Assembly: GCA_009731425.1 (NCBI GenBank)
Contig: AP018794.1
Location: 2,363,960-2,427,959 of the forward strand
Direction: 5' to 3'
DNA length: 64,000 nucleotides
DNA from: Lachnospiraceae bacterium KM106-2
Lineage (GTDB): Bacteria > Bacillota > Clostridia > Lachnospirales > Lachnospiraceae
How positions within the stretch are numbered: the stretch's first letter is position 1; every line of letters begins with the position of its first letter. This document shows positions 45,147 through 53,266 of the stretch, one piece after another. The position numbers and the translations under genes were made by a program. The notes under the pieces are model-generated. The model searched no databases, was not told where the DNA came from, and saw nothing but the letters and a program-made list of their open reading frames with translations.

Positions 45147-45222
45147 CGACTGTCAGTCGATTTTATGTATAATATGTCGTTTTTTGTAATTTGATTATAG
45201 ATCATTTTATGTAAAAGTTCAA
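45147..45222 (-). promoter_or_regulatory. Promoter and leader hairpin of the cstA-like gene
   Basis: On -, TTGAAC (45222-45217) and TATAAT (45199-45194) are 17 bp apart. A perfect hairpin CGACT-GAC-AGTCG (45159-45147) lies in the untranslated leader, about 45 nt before the start codon. There is no T run, so it may act as an mRNA stabiliser or an operator. Confidence 0.6.
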
Positions 45223-45389
45223 CATTAATTTGATTATTTTCTCAATTTGTGTGTAATTTTGTAACATATTGATGTATTTTTCCTAGAACAATGGACAATT
45301 TATAACAAAAAACACGTTTCTCTTTCCTTCTTTTGGTATTTCTTTTATAATGAAACAGATAAGACGTTTATTACGAAAAGGGGAGAAAA

Positions 45390-46670
45390 ATGAAGTCAAT
45401 TGGAATTGTAATCTGTAATTACAATAAAGAGAAAGATATTGTTAACTGTATTCAATCAGTTTTGGAATCAAATACCAATGATTTTGATATTTATGTTGTA
45501 GATAATGCATCAACCGATCATTCGGTTTCTGAGATCAAGAAACGCTTTCAAGATCAGGTGACTGTCATTGAAAACAAAGAGAATTTAGGGGGTTCCGGTG
45601 GATTTAACACTGGATTAAGAATTGTAGTTGAAAAAGGCTATCGTTACATCGTTTGCCTTGATAATGATATATTAGTGGATGAAAATGCAATTCGTGCTCT
45701 TTATGAATGCATGGAAGCAAATCCTGAAATCGGCATGCTCGGTTCGAAAGTATACCACATGGAGCATCCCGACTATGTACAACAATATGGTCTAAATTTA
45801 GATTTTGAGAATTCCGTTCCTATCACTCTATGCGCTGATGTACTTGAAGATGGATCTATGCCGGAAATTATGTACTGCGACACCGTAGCTACTTGCTCTG
45901 TTATGATCCGAGGCACTGCTGCCAAAGAAGTGGGCATTATGCCAGAAGATAACTTCATCTATTGGGATGACATGGAATGGGGTTACCGAATTAATCTAGC
46001 CGGATATAAGATCGCTGCTTATTCTAAATCCGTTGTTCTCCATGCAATGGGTGCAACTGATAAGAGTAAATCAGCATTTACCACTTACTACATCTGGAGA
46101 AATTGGATCAACTTCTTCATTCATTACGCAAAAGAAGAAGACTTAGCTCGTACCAGCCTAAATCTTCTCACGCAATTTTACTATAATTACTACGAAACGA
46201 TGTATAACGAGAAACATGGGATTGCTCAGACCATGATGTATGCTTACGATGATGTACTTCATGGTGTCCGTGGGAAAGCGGATCCTGAAAAACTCATCTG
46301 TGATGAACCAGCAGAAAACAAACTAGAAAGAATCTTAAAAGGAATCTCTCATATTGCGATCCATGCAGAGGATCACATCGAAGATGCCGAATTCTTAAGC
46401 AAACGAATTCTACAGATCAATCCTAATATGATGATTTCTTATGATACTACAAATGATACTGAACTGAATTTTAAGATTTGTGATGACATCTTTAAGATCA
46501 AGGAAGATGCTCTTTCTTGTATTTATGTTGACACAAATGATAACATATTAGCAGATAGCGATGATCTTAGCTTCATCAAGAATTATGAATTCAGCTTACA
46601 GTTATTCTTATATCAACAACAACCATTATTCTTAAAATGCGCAAAAGCATTAAGAGAACTAAAAAGATAA
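45390..46670 (+). CDS. Glycosyltransferase family 2 protein
   Basis: A 426-residue GT-A fold enzyme. Residues 1-235 are the catalytic domain: GIVICNYNKEKDI, VDNASTDHS, a D-x-D in CLDNDILVD, and the acceptor-site motif DNFIYWDDMEWGYRI. This variant with DDxEW is the rhamnosyltransferase/galactofuranosyltransferase-like type. Residues about 240-425 are a C-terminal domain of unknown function, mostly helical. It is not in a polysaccharide cluster, so its acceptor is unknown. GAAAAGGGGAG lies before the ATG. Confidence 0.88.
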   Translation: MKSIGIVICNYNKEKDIVNCIQSVLESNTNDFDIYVVDNASTDHSVSEIKKRFQDQVTVIENKENLGGSGGFNTGLRIVVEKGYRYIVCLDNDILVDENAIRALYECMEANPEIGMLGSKVYHMEHPDYVQQYGLNLDFENSVPITLCADVLEDGSMPEIMYCDTVATCSVMIRGTAAKEVGIMPEDNFIYWDDMEWGYRINLAGYKIAAYSKSVVLHAMGATDKSKSAFTTYYIWRNWINFFIHYAKEEDLARTSLNLLTQFYYNYYETMYNEKHGIAQTMMYAYDDVLHGVRGKADPEKLICDEPAENKLERILKGISHIAIHAEDHIEDAEFLSKRILQINPNMMISYDTTNDTELNFKICDDIFKIKEDALSCIYVDTNDNILADSDDLSFIKNYEFSLQLFLYQQQPLFLKCAKALRELKR

Positions 46671-46674
46671 CATA

Positions 46675-46691
46675 AGGTGTCTTTCATCCAA
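46675..46691. repeat. Intergenic 17-bp repeat, copy 1
   Basis: AGGTGTCTTTCATCCAA is repeated exactly at 54269-54285. It is followed by the perfect palindrome GCATGTCGACATGC (46692-46705) and then by a terminator. Lies after the glycosyltransferase gene. Confidence 0.6.
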
Positions 46692-46705
46692 GCATGTCGA
46701 CATGC

Positions 46706-46745
46706 AAAAAAGTGTATGGAGAACTTCGTTCTCCATACACTTTTT
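46706..46745. terminator. Bidirectional terminator
   Basis: AAAAAAGTGTATGGAGAAC-TTC-GTTCTCCATACACTTTTT, 17-bp stem or more, between glycosyltransferase and convergent tlpA-like genes. Confidence 0.9.
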
Positions 46746-46747
46746 AT

Positions 46748-47350
46748 TTATTTTAACATATCTTCAATTGCTTTCTTAAGAGATTCTTTCTCTAGCGTTC
46801 CATAAGCATAATTAACTACGTTGCCATCCTTATCGATAAAATAGGTTGTCGGTAACGACATCACACCGTATGTTGCTACTGCTTCCCCATCTTGGTCATA
46901 AAAGACAGGGAATGTATATCCTTGCGTGCGAATATATCTGGATGCCTTTTCCTTCGTTTCATAACTCTTATCCGTGAAGTTGACCATCATAAACTGTACG
47001 TCTTTCCCCATTTCTTCATACACCTCTTGAAAATCAGCCATTTCACTTTTACAAGGTTCGCACCAGCTTGCCCAGAAATTCAGAACGATGGGCTTTCCAA
47101 TATAGTCAGATAACGAGGCTTTCTTTCCATTGGGACGATAAACCGTGAAATCCTCTGCTGCAATTGTGGTCTCTTGGGCATTGTCTTTCTCTGAATCCTT
47201 TTCCGATTTCTTCTTATCTGGACTGACGGTTTCTTGTACCACATCTTCTTTCTCTTGATATTGATTCTTTAATACACCATAACCATAGGACGCACCTGCT
47301 AAAACAATTACAAACGCCAAGATTCCTAGTAATAACTTAACCTTTTTCAT
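46748..47350 (-). CDS. TlpA-like thiol-disulfide oxidoreductase
   Basis: A 200-residue extracytoplasmic thioredoxin. A signal anchor (about 5-25) is followed by a linker rich in Lys/Asp/Glu and a TlpA/ResA fold with the active site FWASWCEPCKSEM and the cis-Pro SLPTTYFIDKDG. It would reduce disulfides outside the membrane, with electrons from the CcdA protein encoded 9 bp upstream. Roles in cytochrome c maturation or spore/redox defence are known for relatives; no cytochrome genes are here. Confidence 0.9.
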   Translation of the reverse strand: MKKVKLLLGILAFVIVLAGASYGYGVLKNQYQEKEDVVQETVSPDKKKSEKDSEKDNAQETTIAAEDFTVYRPNGKKASLSDYIGKPIVLNFWASWCEPCKSEMADFQEVYEEMGKDVQFMMVNFTDKSYETKEKASRYIRTQGYTFPVFYDQDGEAVATYGVMSLPTTYFIDKDGNVVNYAYGTLEKESLKKAIEDMLK

Positions 47351-47359
47351 TTTATTCTC

Positions 47360-48025
47360 CTAAACCTGAAAGGAATTCAAAAAATACTGCATCATTCCCG
47401 CCATCATCATAACTCCTACAATTACAAGAAAACATCCTGCAATTCGGTTGATCCATTTATAGTTTCTCTTAATAAAATCAAAGCTGCTCTTTAGCTGATT
47501 GATCAGGAATGCACAGATGATAAACGGTATTCCAAGTCCTAAAGCATACACAGCTAATAATAGAATTCCTTCATACATGGATCGACTCTGAGATGCTAAC
47601 ATAAGGGCAGAACCTAAAAAGGTTCCTACACAAGGTGTCCATCCGATAGAAAAAACGATTCCAAACAAGAAGGTAGACCAAATACTAGTCGCTTCCCTCT
47701 GAAAGGTCAACTTCTTTGTTTTGTTTAAAATAGATAGCTCAAAAACTCCCATAAAATTAAGTCCAAATAAAATAACGATCATACCTGTAATGATTTGTAC
47801 CATACGTTGGTGTGCCGCTAAATACTTCCCAAGGCTTGCTGCAAACGCACCAAGCACAATAAATACAACGGTAAAACCCGCAACAAATGCAATCGCATTT
47901 TTCACTGTCTTCTTTGTATCATTATTCCCATTTGAGAAATAAGAAATATAAATTGGCAACATTGGCAAAAGACATGGGGATATAAATGTTGTAAATCCCT
48001 CTAAAAATGTAATAAGATACTGCAC
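47360..48025 (-). CDS. ccdA: CcdA-like thiol-electron transporter
   Basis: A 221-residue DsbD-beta/CcdA membrane protein with six helices. The redox cysteines are in SPCLLPMLPIYISYF and FSIGWTPCVGTFLGSAL, one in each helical half. It passes electrons from cytoplasmic thioredoxin to the TlpA-like protein encoded next. Both genes form an operon. Confidence 0.92.
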   Translation of the reverse strand: MQYLITFLEGFTTFISPCLLPMLPIYISYFSNGNNDTKKTVKNAIAFVAGFTVVFIVLGAFAASLGKYLAAHQRMVQIITGMIVILFGLNFMGVFELSILNKTKKLTFQREATSIWSTFLFGIVFSIGWTPCVGTFLGSALMLASQSRSMYEGILLLAVYALGLGIPFIICAFLINQLKSSFDFIKRNYKWINRIAGCFLVIVGVMMMAGMMQYFLNSFQV

Positions 48026-48097
48026 TTTTCTTCTCCCGTTTTTCTTTTTATGATAATCGAATTTCGTCTTCTTTTCTGTAACTAAGTCACATAACAG

Positions 48098-48424
48098 CTA
48101 TAAAAATGGAGGCGAATCCCATTGATACTTCTTCATATCCACACGTCCATCTATAAATTCCACTCCATCGGCCTGCAATAATTCCACTTGCTTATTGGCA
48201 CCCCCAAAGGCAAATGCCCTGGATACTTCTCCTGCCTTGTTTACCACACGGTAACAAGGAATTCCTTCTGGATCTGGATTTGCATGTAATGCATATCCTA
48301 CCACTCTTGCCCATCGTTTATTTCCAGCAAGCTCTGCTACCTGCCCATACGTAGCAACCGTTCCCTTCGGGATCAGCTTTACCACTTCATATATTCTCTC
48401 AAATGTACCTAGACTCTGATCCAT
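48098..48424 (-). CDS. MGMT/ATL-family DNA-binding protein with PCYR active site
   Basis: A 108-residue protein equal to the C-terminal DNA-binding and active-site domain of O6-alkylguanine-DNA alkyltransferase. The site reads IPCYRVV with Cys57, where Ada/MGMT has PCHRV; the general-base His is Tyr. The helix-turn-helix (TYGQVAELAGNKRWARVVG) with the Arg finger is kept. It may recognise alkylated guanine without efficient transfer, like ATL proteins (which have Trp for Cys), or use the Cys by another route. Preceded by a short ribosome-proximal leader. Confidence 0.82.
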   Translation of the reverse strand: MDQSLGTFERIYEVVKLIPKGTVATYGQVAELAGNKRWARVVGYALHANPDPEGIPCYRVVNKAGEVSRAFAFGGANKQVELLQADGVEFIDGRVDMKKYQWDSPPFL

Positions 48425-48615
48425 TTTACTTCTCCTTATACCAATCTTGTAATTTTGCTGCTTGTTTATTATTTTGTTTCACCTTAGTAAAATCAAGTAT
48501 AACATCGTCCAAGAATCTTGTCTAATTCTCATCTGACATTAACTACCTATTGCAATGAAGAATGGATTTCGCTATTCTATTCTTACCAAGTAACTTGGTA
48601 TTAGAAAGGGATATT

Positions 48616-48795
48616 ATGAATTTAGATAAATTAGTCTGTCAATGTATGAGAGTTTCCAACGGAGACATTAAAAAAGCTGTAGAAAACGGCGCTAATACAT
48701 TAGAAGAATTACAAGAACAAACCAAAGTATGTCGTGGATGTAAACGTTGTAAAGACAATGTCATTCGCGTTATGGAAGAATTCCAGAATAATTAA
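48616..48795 (+). CDS. Bfd-like [2Fe-2S] protein
   Basis: A 59-residue protein. The opening MNLDKLVCQCMRVSNGDI has Cys8 and Cys10, and the other ligands are Cys39, Cys42 and Cys45 in KVCRGCKRCKD, the BFD-type cluster arrangement (C-x-C, C-x2-C) with one extra Cys. Bfd reduces bacterioferritin to release iron; short clostridial versions may act as general redox or cluster carriers. Start at 48616 has AAAGGG at 7 bp. Confidence 0.85.
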   Translation: MNLDKLVCQCMRVSNGDIKKAVENGANTLEELQEQTKVCRGCKRCKDNVIRVMEEFQNN

Positions 48796-48797
48796 CC

Positions 48798-48830
48798 AAA
48801 ACAAAGTGTGTACTTTACACACTTTGTTTT
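48798..48830 (+). terminator. Intrinsic terminator of the Bfd-like gene
   Basis: AAAACAAAGTGTGTA-CTT-TACACACTTTGTTTT, 15-bp perfect stem, then TTCT. Confidence 0.9.
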
Positions 48831-48892
48831 TCTGTAACCCATTTTAACTCTCTTGAATAAGCTATATGGAATACTATTTTAGGAGATAGACT

Positions 48893-49606
48893 ATGGTAAA
48901 AGGACATATCAGTATTGGTATGAAAGCACCTGATTTTACAGCAACAACTACCTTCGGGACTCTGTCCCTCTGTGATTTCAAGGACTCCTGGGTCGTTCTA
49001 TTTTCTCACCCTGGTGACTTCACTCCTGTCTGCACAACAGAGTTTATCGCATTTTCAAAAGTATGTGCGGAATTTCAAGAAAGAAATACACACCTGATCG
49101 GCCTAAGTATTGATAGCAACCCTTCTCATCTTGCATGGGCTAAAAATATAGAGGACTTAACCGGTAATCCTGTACCATTCCCGATCATCGCAGATCGTGA
49201 TGGTGCGATTGCCGCAAAATATGGGATGATCGCACCTGATGTAAGTACTCAGGAAACGGTTCGTAACGTTATCATCATCGATCCAAATCAGATCATTCGC
49301 TGTATCTTAATCTATCCACTTACCGTTGGCCGCTATATTCCGGAAATTCTGCGAATCGTAATGGCATTACAGACCGTTGATAAGTGCAAGGTGGTAACCC
49401 CTGCAAACTGGGTTCCCGGCAAACCTGCTTTAGTTCCTGCACCTAAAACCTACTGTCAATTAACCGAACGAGAAAACTGTCCGGAATCACTTGGCCTTGA
49501 TTGCAAAGATTGGTTCCTCTGCTATAAAAAAGAGGACTGCGAGGCATCCCCAAAAGAAGATCGGCGCTACAATCAAGGTAGAACCCGCTGTCAATACCAC
49601 CGCTAA
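48893..49606 (+). CDS. Peroxiredoxin, Prx6-like, with Cys-rich C-terminal tail
   Basis: A 237-residue peroxiredoxin. The catalytic site DFTPVCTTEF has peroxidatic Cys47 with Thr44 and the Arg that completes the site (VRNVIIIDPN). Residues about 160-215 form the Prx6-type C-terminal domain. The tail contains YCQL, NCPESLGLDCKDWFLCYKKEDC, and RCQYHR, six Cys or more. CKDWxxC is frequent in clostridial members and may supply the resolving thiol. It detoxifies H2O2 and organic peroxides. AGGAG precedes the ATG. Confidence 0.9.
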   Translation: MVKGHISIGMKAPDFTATTTFGTLSLCDFKDSWVVLFSHPGDFTPVCTTEFIAFSKVCAEFQERNTHLIGLSIDSNPSHLAWAKNIEDLTGNPVPFPIIADRDGAIAAKYGMIAPDVSTQETVRNVIIIDPNQIIRCILIYPLTVGRYIPEILRIVMALQTVDKCKVVTPANWVPGKPALVPAPKTYCQLTERENCPESLGLDCKDWFLCYKKEDCEASPKEDRRYNQGRTRCQYHR

Positions 49607-49625
49607 CTGGTATCTTAGCTAACTT

Positions 49626-49666
49626 AAGAGAGCCACACAAAATAGTTCCTTGTATGGCTCTCTTTT
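49626..49666. terminator. Bidirectional terminator
   Basis: AAGAGAGCCA / TGGCTCTCTT, 10-bp stem plus flanking A/T runs, between the peroxiredoxin and the small hydrophilic protein gene. Confidence 0.8.
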
Positions 49667-49669
49667 TAT

Positions 49670-49837
49670 TTATTGCTTATCAATATCTGGAATGTCACCA
49701 TCCCCATATTCAGAGTTCCAATCATAATCCAAATTGATCTTATCCTTTGAGGACTGATCCTTCATCTTATTCTGACCTGTCTGATCCATACTGTCCTTAA
49801 TATTACGATTTCGATTATAGCTTTGATTTTGTTTCAT
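49670..49837 (-). CDS. Small hydrophilic protein
   Basis: A 55-residue, strongly polar protein (rich in Asn, Lys, Gln, Asp) with no Cys and no hydrophobic segment. Start MKQNQSYNRNRNIKD at 49837 has GGGAGAA at 6 bp. The acidic end (DYDWNSEYGDGDIPDID) contrasts with the basic start. It is likely disordered, like small acid-soluble or spore-associated proteins, but I do not recognise a family. Confidence 0.5.
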   Translation of the reverse strand: MKQNQSYNRNRNIKDSMDQTGQNKMKDQSSKDKINLDYDWNSEYGDGDIPDIDKQ

Positions 49838-49892
49838 CTGTTCTTCTCCCATCAATTTATTTACTTTGATAGGTTGTATCTTTTAAAAAGAA

Positions 49893-50888
49893 TTATTCAT
49901 CTTCTTTGCCTTCTAATAAATCGATATATTTATTGATATAAGAAGAGTCACCTCTAAAGTGCGCGATCTTCTTACCATCTCGATGCATCTGTATCATAGC
50001 ATTTCTCTTTATGACATTCTTGCCTCTCCATCCACAGGAAGTTCCATTGATCTTCTCCTTAAAGAATTTATTATCCATTCCGGCATAAATTTCTGCCTCT
50101 TCATTCATGAAGTCCAAGATAGCAAATTCCTTCAACGGTGATGGTTCAGCCTCTTTATTGTAGGGACACTGAAGCTGGCAAAAATCGCAGCCAAAGATAT
50201 TCCCCTTTAATAATTTCATTTCCTGTTTACTAATTTCTTTCTTTTGTGTCAGATAAGACAAGCAGATATTCGGGTTTGCTCTTCCTTTATTAATCGACTT
50301 GGTCGGACATTCCTGATAGCAGCGATTGCAATCTTGGCACTCTTCATGAAGCGGAATCTGTGTAAAGCTACGTTGCTCCGTACATGGAAGTTCTAAATCG
50401 GTTAGGATCTCTCCTAAAAATACGTAGGAGCCATATTTCTTTGTAATGATCATATTGTTTCTTCCAACAAATCCGACACCTGCAAGATAGGCAAGATAGC
50501 GTTCCGGCAACGTATTACTGTCTACGAATCCCTCTGCCTTTCCTCCCAAACTTCTAATATACCCGCAGATCATTGTCAGATATTGATTTACAACTCTATG
50601 ATAATCTGCGCGTTTTGTATACGTTGAAAATCCATTCAAAGTTCCATCCTCGCCATACGAATAAGGGAACGCAATAGATATGATCGTCTTTGCTTCTGGC
50701 ATATAATGTGCTGGATTGATTCGCTTTTCAATCTCTTCTTCCTCAAACTCATTTTCTAAACGCTTGCTCTTACGTTCTTCATAGAAAGGGATCAATTCCT
50801 CGTATACACGACAAGGTATCATACCAAAGGTATCAAGCCCAATGGATCTACAATATTCTTCTATCTTTGTTCTCATTTCATTCTCCAT
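49893..50888 (-). CDS. queG: Epoxyqueuosine reductase QueG-like protein
   Basis: A 331-residue cobalamin- and Fe-S-dependent reductase. The N-terminal DUF1730 domain (RINPAHYMPEAKTIISIAFPY) and the two [4Fe-4S] motifs, CQDCNRCYQECP and CDFCQLQCP, are present. The C-terminal end has the HEAT-like end typical of Firmicute QueG. It completes queuosine at tRNA position 34 by removing the epoxide. Ligand residues look intact. No other queuosine gene lies nearby. Confidence 0.85.
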   Translation of the reverse strand: MENEMRTKIEEYCRSIGLDTFGMIPCRVYEELIPFYEERKSKRLENEFEEEEIEKRINPAHYMPEAKTIISIAFPYSYGEDGTLNGFSTYTKRADYHRVVNQYLTMICGYIRSLGGKAEGFVDSNTLPERYLAYLAGVGFVGRNNMIITKKYGSYVFLGEILTDLELPCTEQRSFTQIPLHEECQDCNRCYQECPTKSINKGRANPNICLSYLTQKKEISKQEMKLLKGNIFGCDFCQLQCPYNKEAEPSPLKEFAILDFMNEEAEIYAGMDNKFFKEKINGTSCGWRGKNVIKRNAMIQMHRDGKKIAHFRGDSSYINKYIDLLEGKEDE

Positions 50889-50910
50889 TCCTCTGTATCC
50901 ATGGAAAGAG

Positions 50911-51627
50911 CTACATCACATCATCTTCTGTGATGATCGCCGTAATATCATCTAATGTTGCAAATTTATAAAATTCATCATATTGAAACTTCTTCTTTTC
51001 CATTACAAGGTAACTTTGAGTGGAACATTCCATGATCGTCTTCTTCGTTGTTCCATCTTCCAACAGCAAGGTACTGATACTTCCTGTCTCTTTGTTAATT
51101 CCACATACCCCGATAAATGCTTTGTCGTAGATGAAATTCTTAATATAGCGATCTGCTGCTGCACCAACGACAGCTCCTACATCAGGATTAAACTGGCCTC
51201 CGACACAGATCAATTTTACATGAGTACTCTTTTTTAACTCTAAGAGTACTTCGATCATGTTCGTTACTACCGTAACTCTCTTACCTGTTTCCTCTAGTCT
51301 TTTCGCAATCTCAAGATTGATCGTCGACGTATCCAAGAAAATAATATCTTCGTCCTCGATCAATTCTACTGCTTTCTGCGCAATCTTCTTTTTCTTATCT
51401 AAATTGATATTTCTTCTCTCATCGATTCCTTTTACTACAAGATGAGCACGAGCAGCGATGGCACCACCATATACACGCTTTAATTTCCCTTGCTTCTCTA
51501 ATTCTCTAAGATCCTTTCTGATACAATCCTCTGTCACATCGAATTCCACCGCAAGAGACTTAACCGCAACTCTTCCATCTGACTCTATCTTTTTAATTAT
51601 CTTTTCATAACGTTCTTCCAAAAACAT
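50911..51627 (-). CDS. DeoR/GlpR family transcriptional regulator
   Basis: A 238-residue repressor. The N-terminal helix-turn-helix (VAVKSLAEFDVTEDCIRKDLRELEK, abbreviated VTEDCIRKDLRELEKQGK) precedes a sugar-phosphate isomerase-like sensor domain (about 75-238) with ITEDDVM at the end. It is divergent from a HAD phosphatase gene across a 222-bp region with two direct-repeat sets, which suggests control of both genes by a phosphorylated sugar. Confidence 0.88.
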   Translation of the reverse strand: MFLEERYEKIIKKIESDGRVAVKSLAVEFDVTEDCIRKDLRELEKQGKLKRVYGGAIAARAHLVVKGIDERRNINLDKKKKIAQKAVELIEDEDIIFLDTSTINLEIAKRLEETGKRVTVVTNMIEVLLELKKSTHVKLICVGGQFNPDVGAVVGAAADRYIKNFIYDKAFIGVCGINKETGSISTLLLEDGTTKKTIMECSTQSYLVMEKKKFQYDEFYKFATLDDITAIITEDDVM

Positions 51628-51640
51628 AAGCTACCTCATT

Positions 51641-51680
51641 ATTGTTTTTTATTATTTATTATTATTTATTATTGTTTTTA
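51641..51680. repeat. Period-10 A/T tandem repeat
   Basis: Four ten-base blocks in a row: ATTGTTTTTT, ATTATTTATT, ATTATTTATT, ATTGTTTTTA. The exact ten-base period puts the A tracts on one face of the helix and suggests curved DNA. It ends 14 bp upstream of the DeoR gene start. Confidence 0.6.
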
Positions 51681-51719
51681 TCGTCATCTTATATTATAAT
51701 ATTAACAGGTGAAATGAAA

Positions 51720-51749
51720 TAGCGCCATAGGATAATGCCTAGCGTCATA
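51720..51749. promoter_or_regulatory. Direct repeat, candidate DeoR operator
   Basis: TAGCGCCATA (51720-51729) and TAGCGTCATA (51740-51749) are 20 bp apart, two helical turns. DeoR/GlpR regulators commonly bind such direct repeats. Confidence 0.45.
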
Positions 51750-51762
51750 TTTTATTTTAATT

Positions 51763-51786
51763 GAATGCACTCGATTGGGTGCATTC
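51763..51786 (+). promoter_or_regulatory. Leader hairpin ahead of the HAD gene
   Basis: GAATGCAC-TCGATTGG-GTGCATTC, 8-bp perfect stem followed by TTT, 64 bp before the HAD start. Could attenuate or be a DeoR site. Confidence 0.35.
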
Positions 51787-51849
51787 TTTCATAGAATTCT
51801 TAATACTGACACATGATAACTAAAAACGAAAGCGAATTATGGTGATATT

Positions 51850-52647
51850 ATGATTAAATTAATTGCTACCGATATGGATGGAACGCTTCTTGATGAAAAT
51901 AATAAGCTTCCTGAAGATTTTTTCCCAATGTTACATCGATTAAACGATCAAAATATCCGTTTTGCTGTAGCAAGCGGACGTCCTTATAAAACCTTATATG
52001 AAAATTTTAGACCTTATTCGGATGAAATGTATTTCATCTGTGATAATGGTGCTTATATCGTAGAACCTAACAAGGAACCTATCATCAGCATCATCGACAA
52101 AGAGATGGTAAATGAAATTGTTACTGCATGTGATAAAATCGAAGGCACACATCTGCTTATCTGTGGCAAGAAACATTTCTACCACAAACCGTTCCCTGCA
52201 CATATTGGCGAAAACATCCTTAAATACTATAAAGATCTGAAATGCCTTTCAGACCTCCATAATATTGATGATGATATCTTTAAAATCGCAATCTGTGATG
52301 AAATGGGATCAAAAGATCATGCTTTCCCAATCCTTAATGATCATTTTGGTAATGAAATGAAAGTCGTTGTATCTGGAGAGCTCTGGCTTGACATTAATAA
52401 TAAAGGCATCAACAAAGGCGTTGCTCTAAAACAGCTCCAAAAGGATTTTTCGATCACACGAGAAGAAACAATGGCATTTGGTGATTTCTACAATGATATT
52501 GAATTACTTCAAGCCGCTGATTATAGCTTCGTTATGGAAAATGCTAACGAGGATATGAAGCAGTATGGCAGATTTATTGCAAAACCTAATTCCGAAAATG
52601 GAGTTCTGTCCACAATTGAAGAATATGTATTTTGTAATTTAGCATAG
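51850..52647 (+). CDS. Cof-type HAD-IIB sugar-phosphatase
   Basis: A 265-residue phosphatase. Motif I is DMDGTLLDE with the nucleophile Asp, motif II is VASGRPY, motif III has the Lys in INKGVALKQL, and motif IV is MAFGDFYNDIELLQ. The cap is of the type C2B. Such enzymes dephosphorylate sugar phosphates, pyridoxal-P or FMN. Divergence from DeoR suggests sugar phosphate control. It uses the extended GGTGATATT-ATG start; no better site is seen. Confidence 0.9.
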   Translation: MIKLIATDMDGTLLDENNKLPEDFFPMLHRLNDQNIRFAVASGRPYKTLYENFRPYSDEMYFICDNGAYIVEPNKEPIISIIDKEMVNEIVTACDKIEGTHLLICGKKHFYHKPFPAHIGENILKYYKDLKCLSDLHNIDDDIFKIAICDEMGSKDHAFPILNDHFGNEMKVVVSGELWLDINNKGINKGVALKQLQKDFSITREETMAFGDFYNDIELLQAADYSFVMENANEDMKQYGRFIAKPNSENGVLSTIEEYVFCNLA

Positions 52648-52657
52648 GAGCTATCTC

Positions 52658-53176
52658 CTATGCTTTCACTTTATCAATCAAAGGCTTGATATAATCTTTA
52701 TTCGTATAATCGGCAGACTCTTCTAAAACCTTCATCATCATTTCATTTTCCGGTTTCTTCTCTATATCCTTTTTAAGTGACTTATAGAATCTCTTCAATA
52801 TAAATCGATAAATCCCCTTCAGCTTATCATAATCCACACCACCTGCAAAATAATAGAATGATATCCGTTCCTCATCCTCTTTCGTAATATTATCTTCTTT
52901 TACCTTTTCAACAAATTTCTTAGCTACCATAGGCGTCAGTCCTGTTGTAAAAACGATCAACTTCTTTGAGTCTCCTGCCAATTTCTTAATCTTAGACAAA
53001 CCACTGATCTTTCCTGCTAATAAGCATCCTCCAAAGATGATAACGTCTTTGGATCTTAGCTCACTTTTACTCACTTTTCTTATCGGAACCGCATTGATGC
53101 CTAATTCTTCTGCGATCCAATCAGCGTATCTTTTTGTAAATCCAGTATTACTTTTATACACCACAATTCCATTCAT
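52658..53176 (-). CDS. Flavodoxin-domain protein
   Basis: A 172-residue protein. The FMN phosphate loop is YKSNTGFTKRYADWI near residue 8. VIIFGGCLLAGKISG is the next FMN-ring segment. It resembles the HemG/flavodoxin-like (Flavodoxin_5) group found in clostridia. Likely an electron carrier or protoporphyrinogen-type oxidase relative. It is convergent with the HAD gene, with 10 bp between. Confidence 0.82.
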   Translation of the reverse strand: MNGIVVYKSNTGFTKRYADWIAEELGINAVPIRKVSKSELRSKDVIIFGGCLLAGKISGLSKIKKLAGDSKKLIVFTTGLTPMVAKKFVEKVKEDNITKEDEERISFYYFAGGVDYDKLKGIYRFILKRFYKSLKKDIEKKPENEMMMKVLEESADYTNKDYIKPLIDKVKA

Positions 53177-53266
53177 TCAATTATCCCCCTTAACAATGAT
53201 CTCTAAGAAGTTAAAGTTGTCCATATTACTAATATAGCTCGAAACTATTTGTTCATGACAATATTT

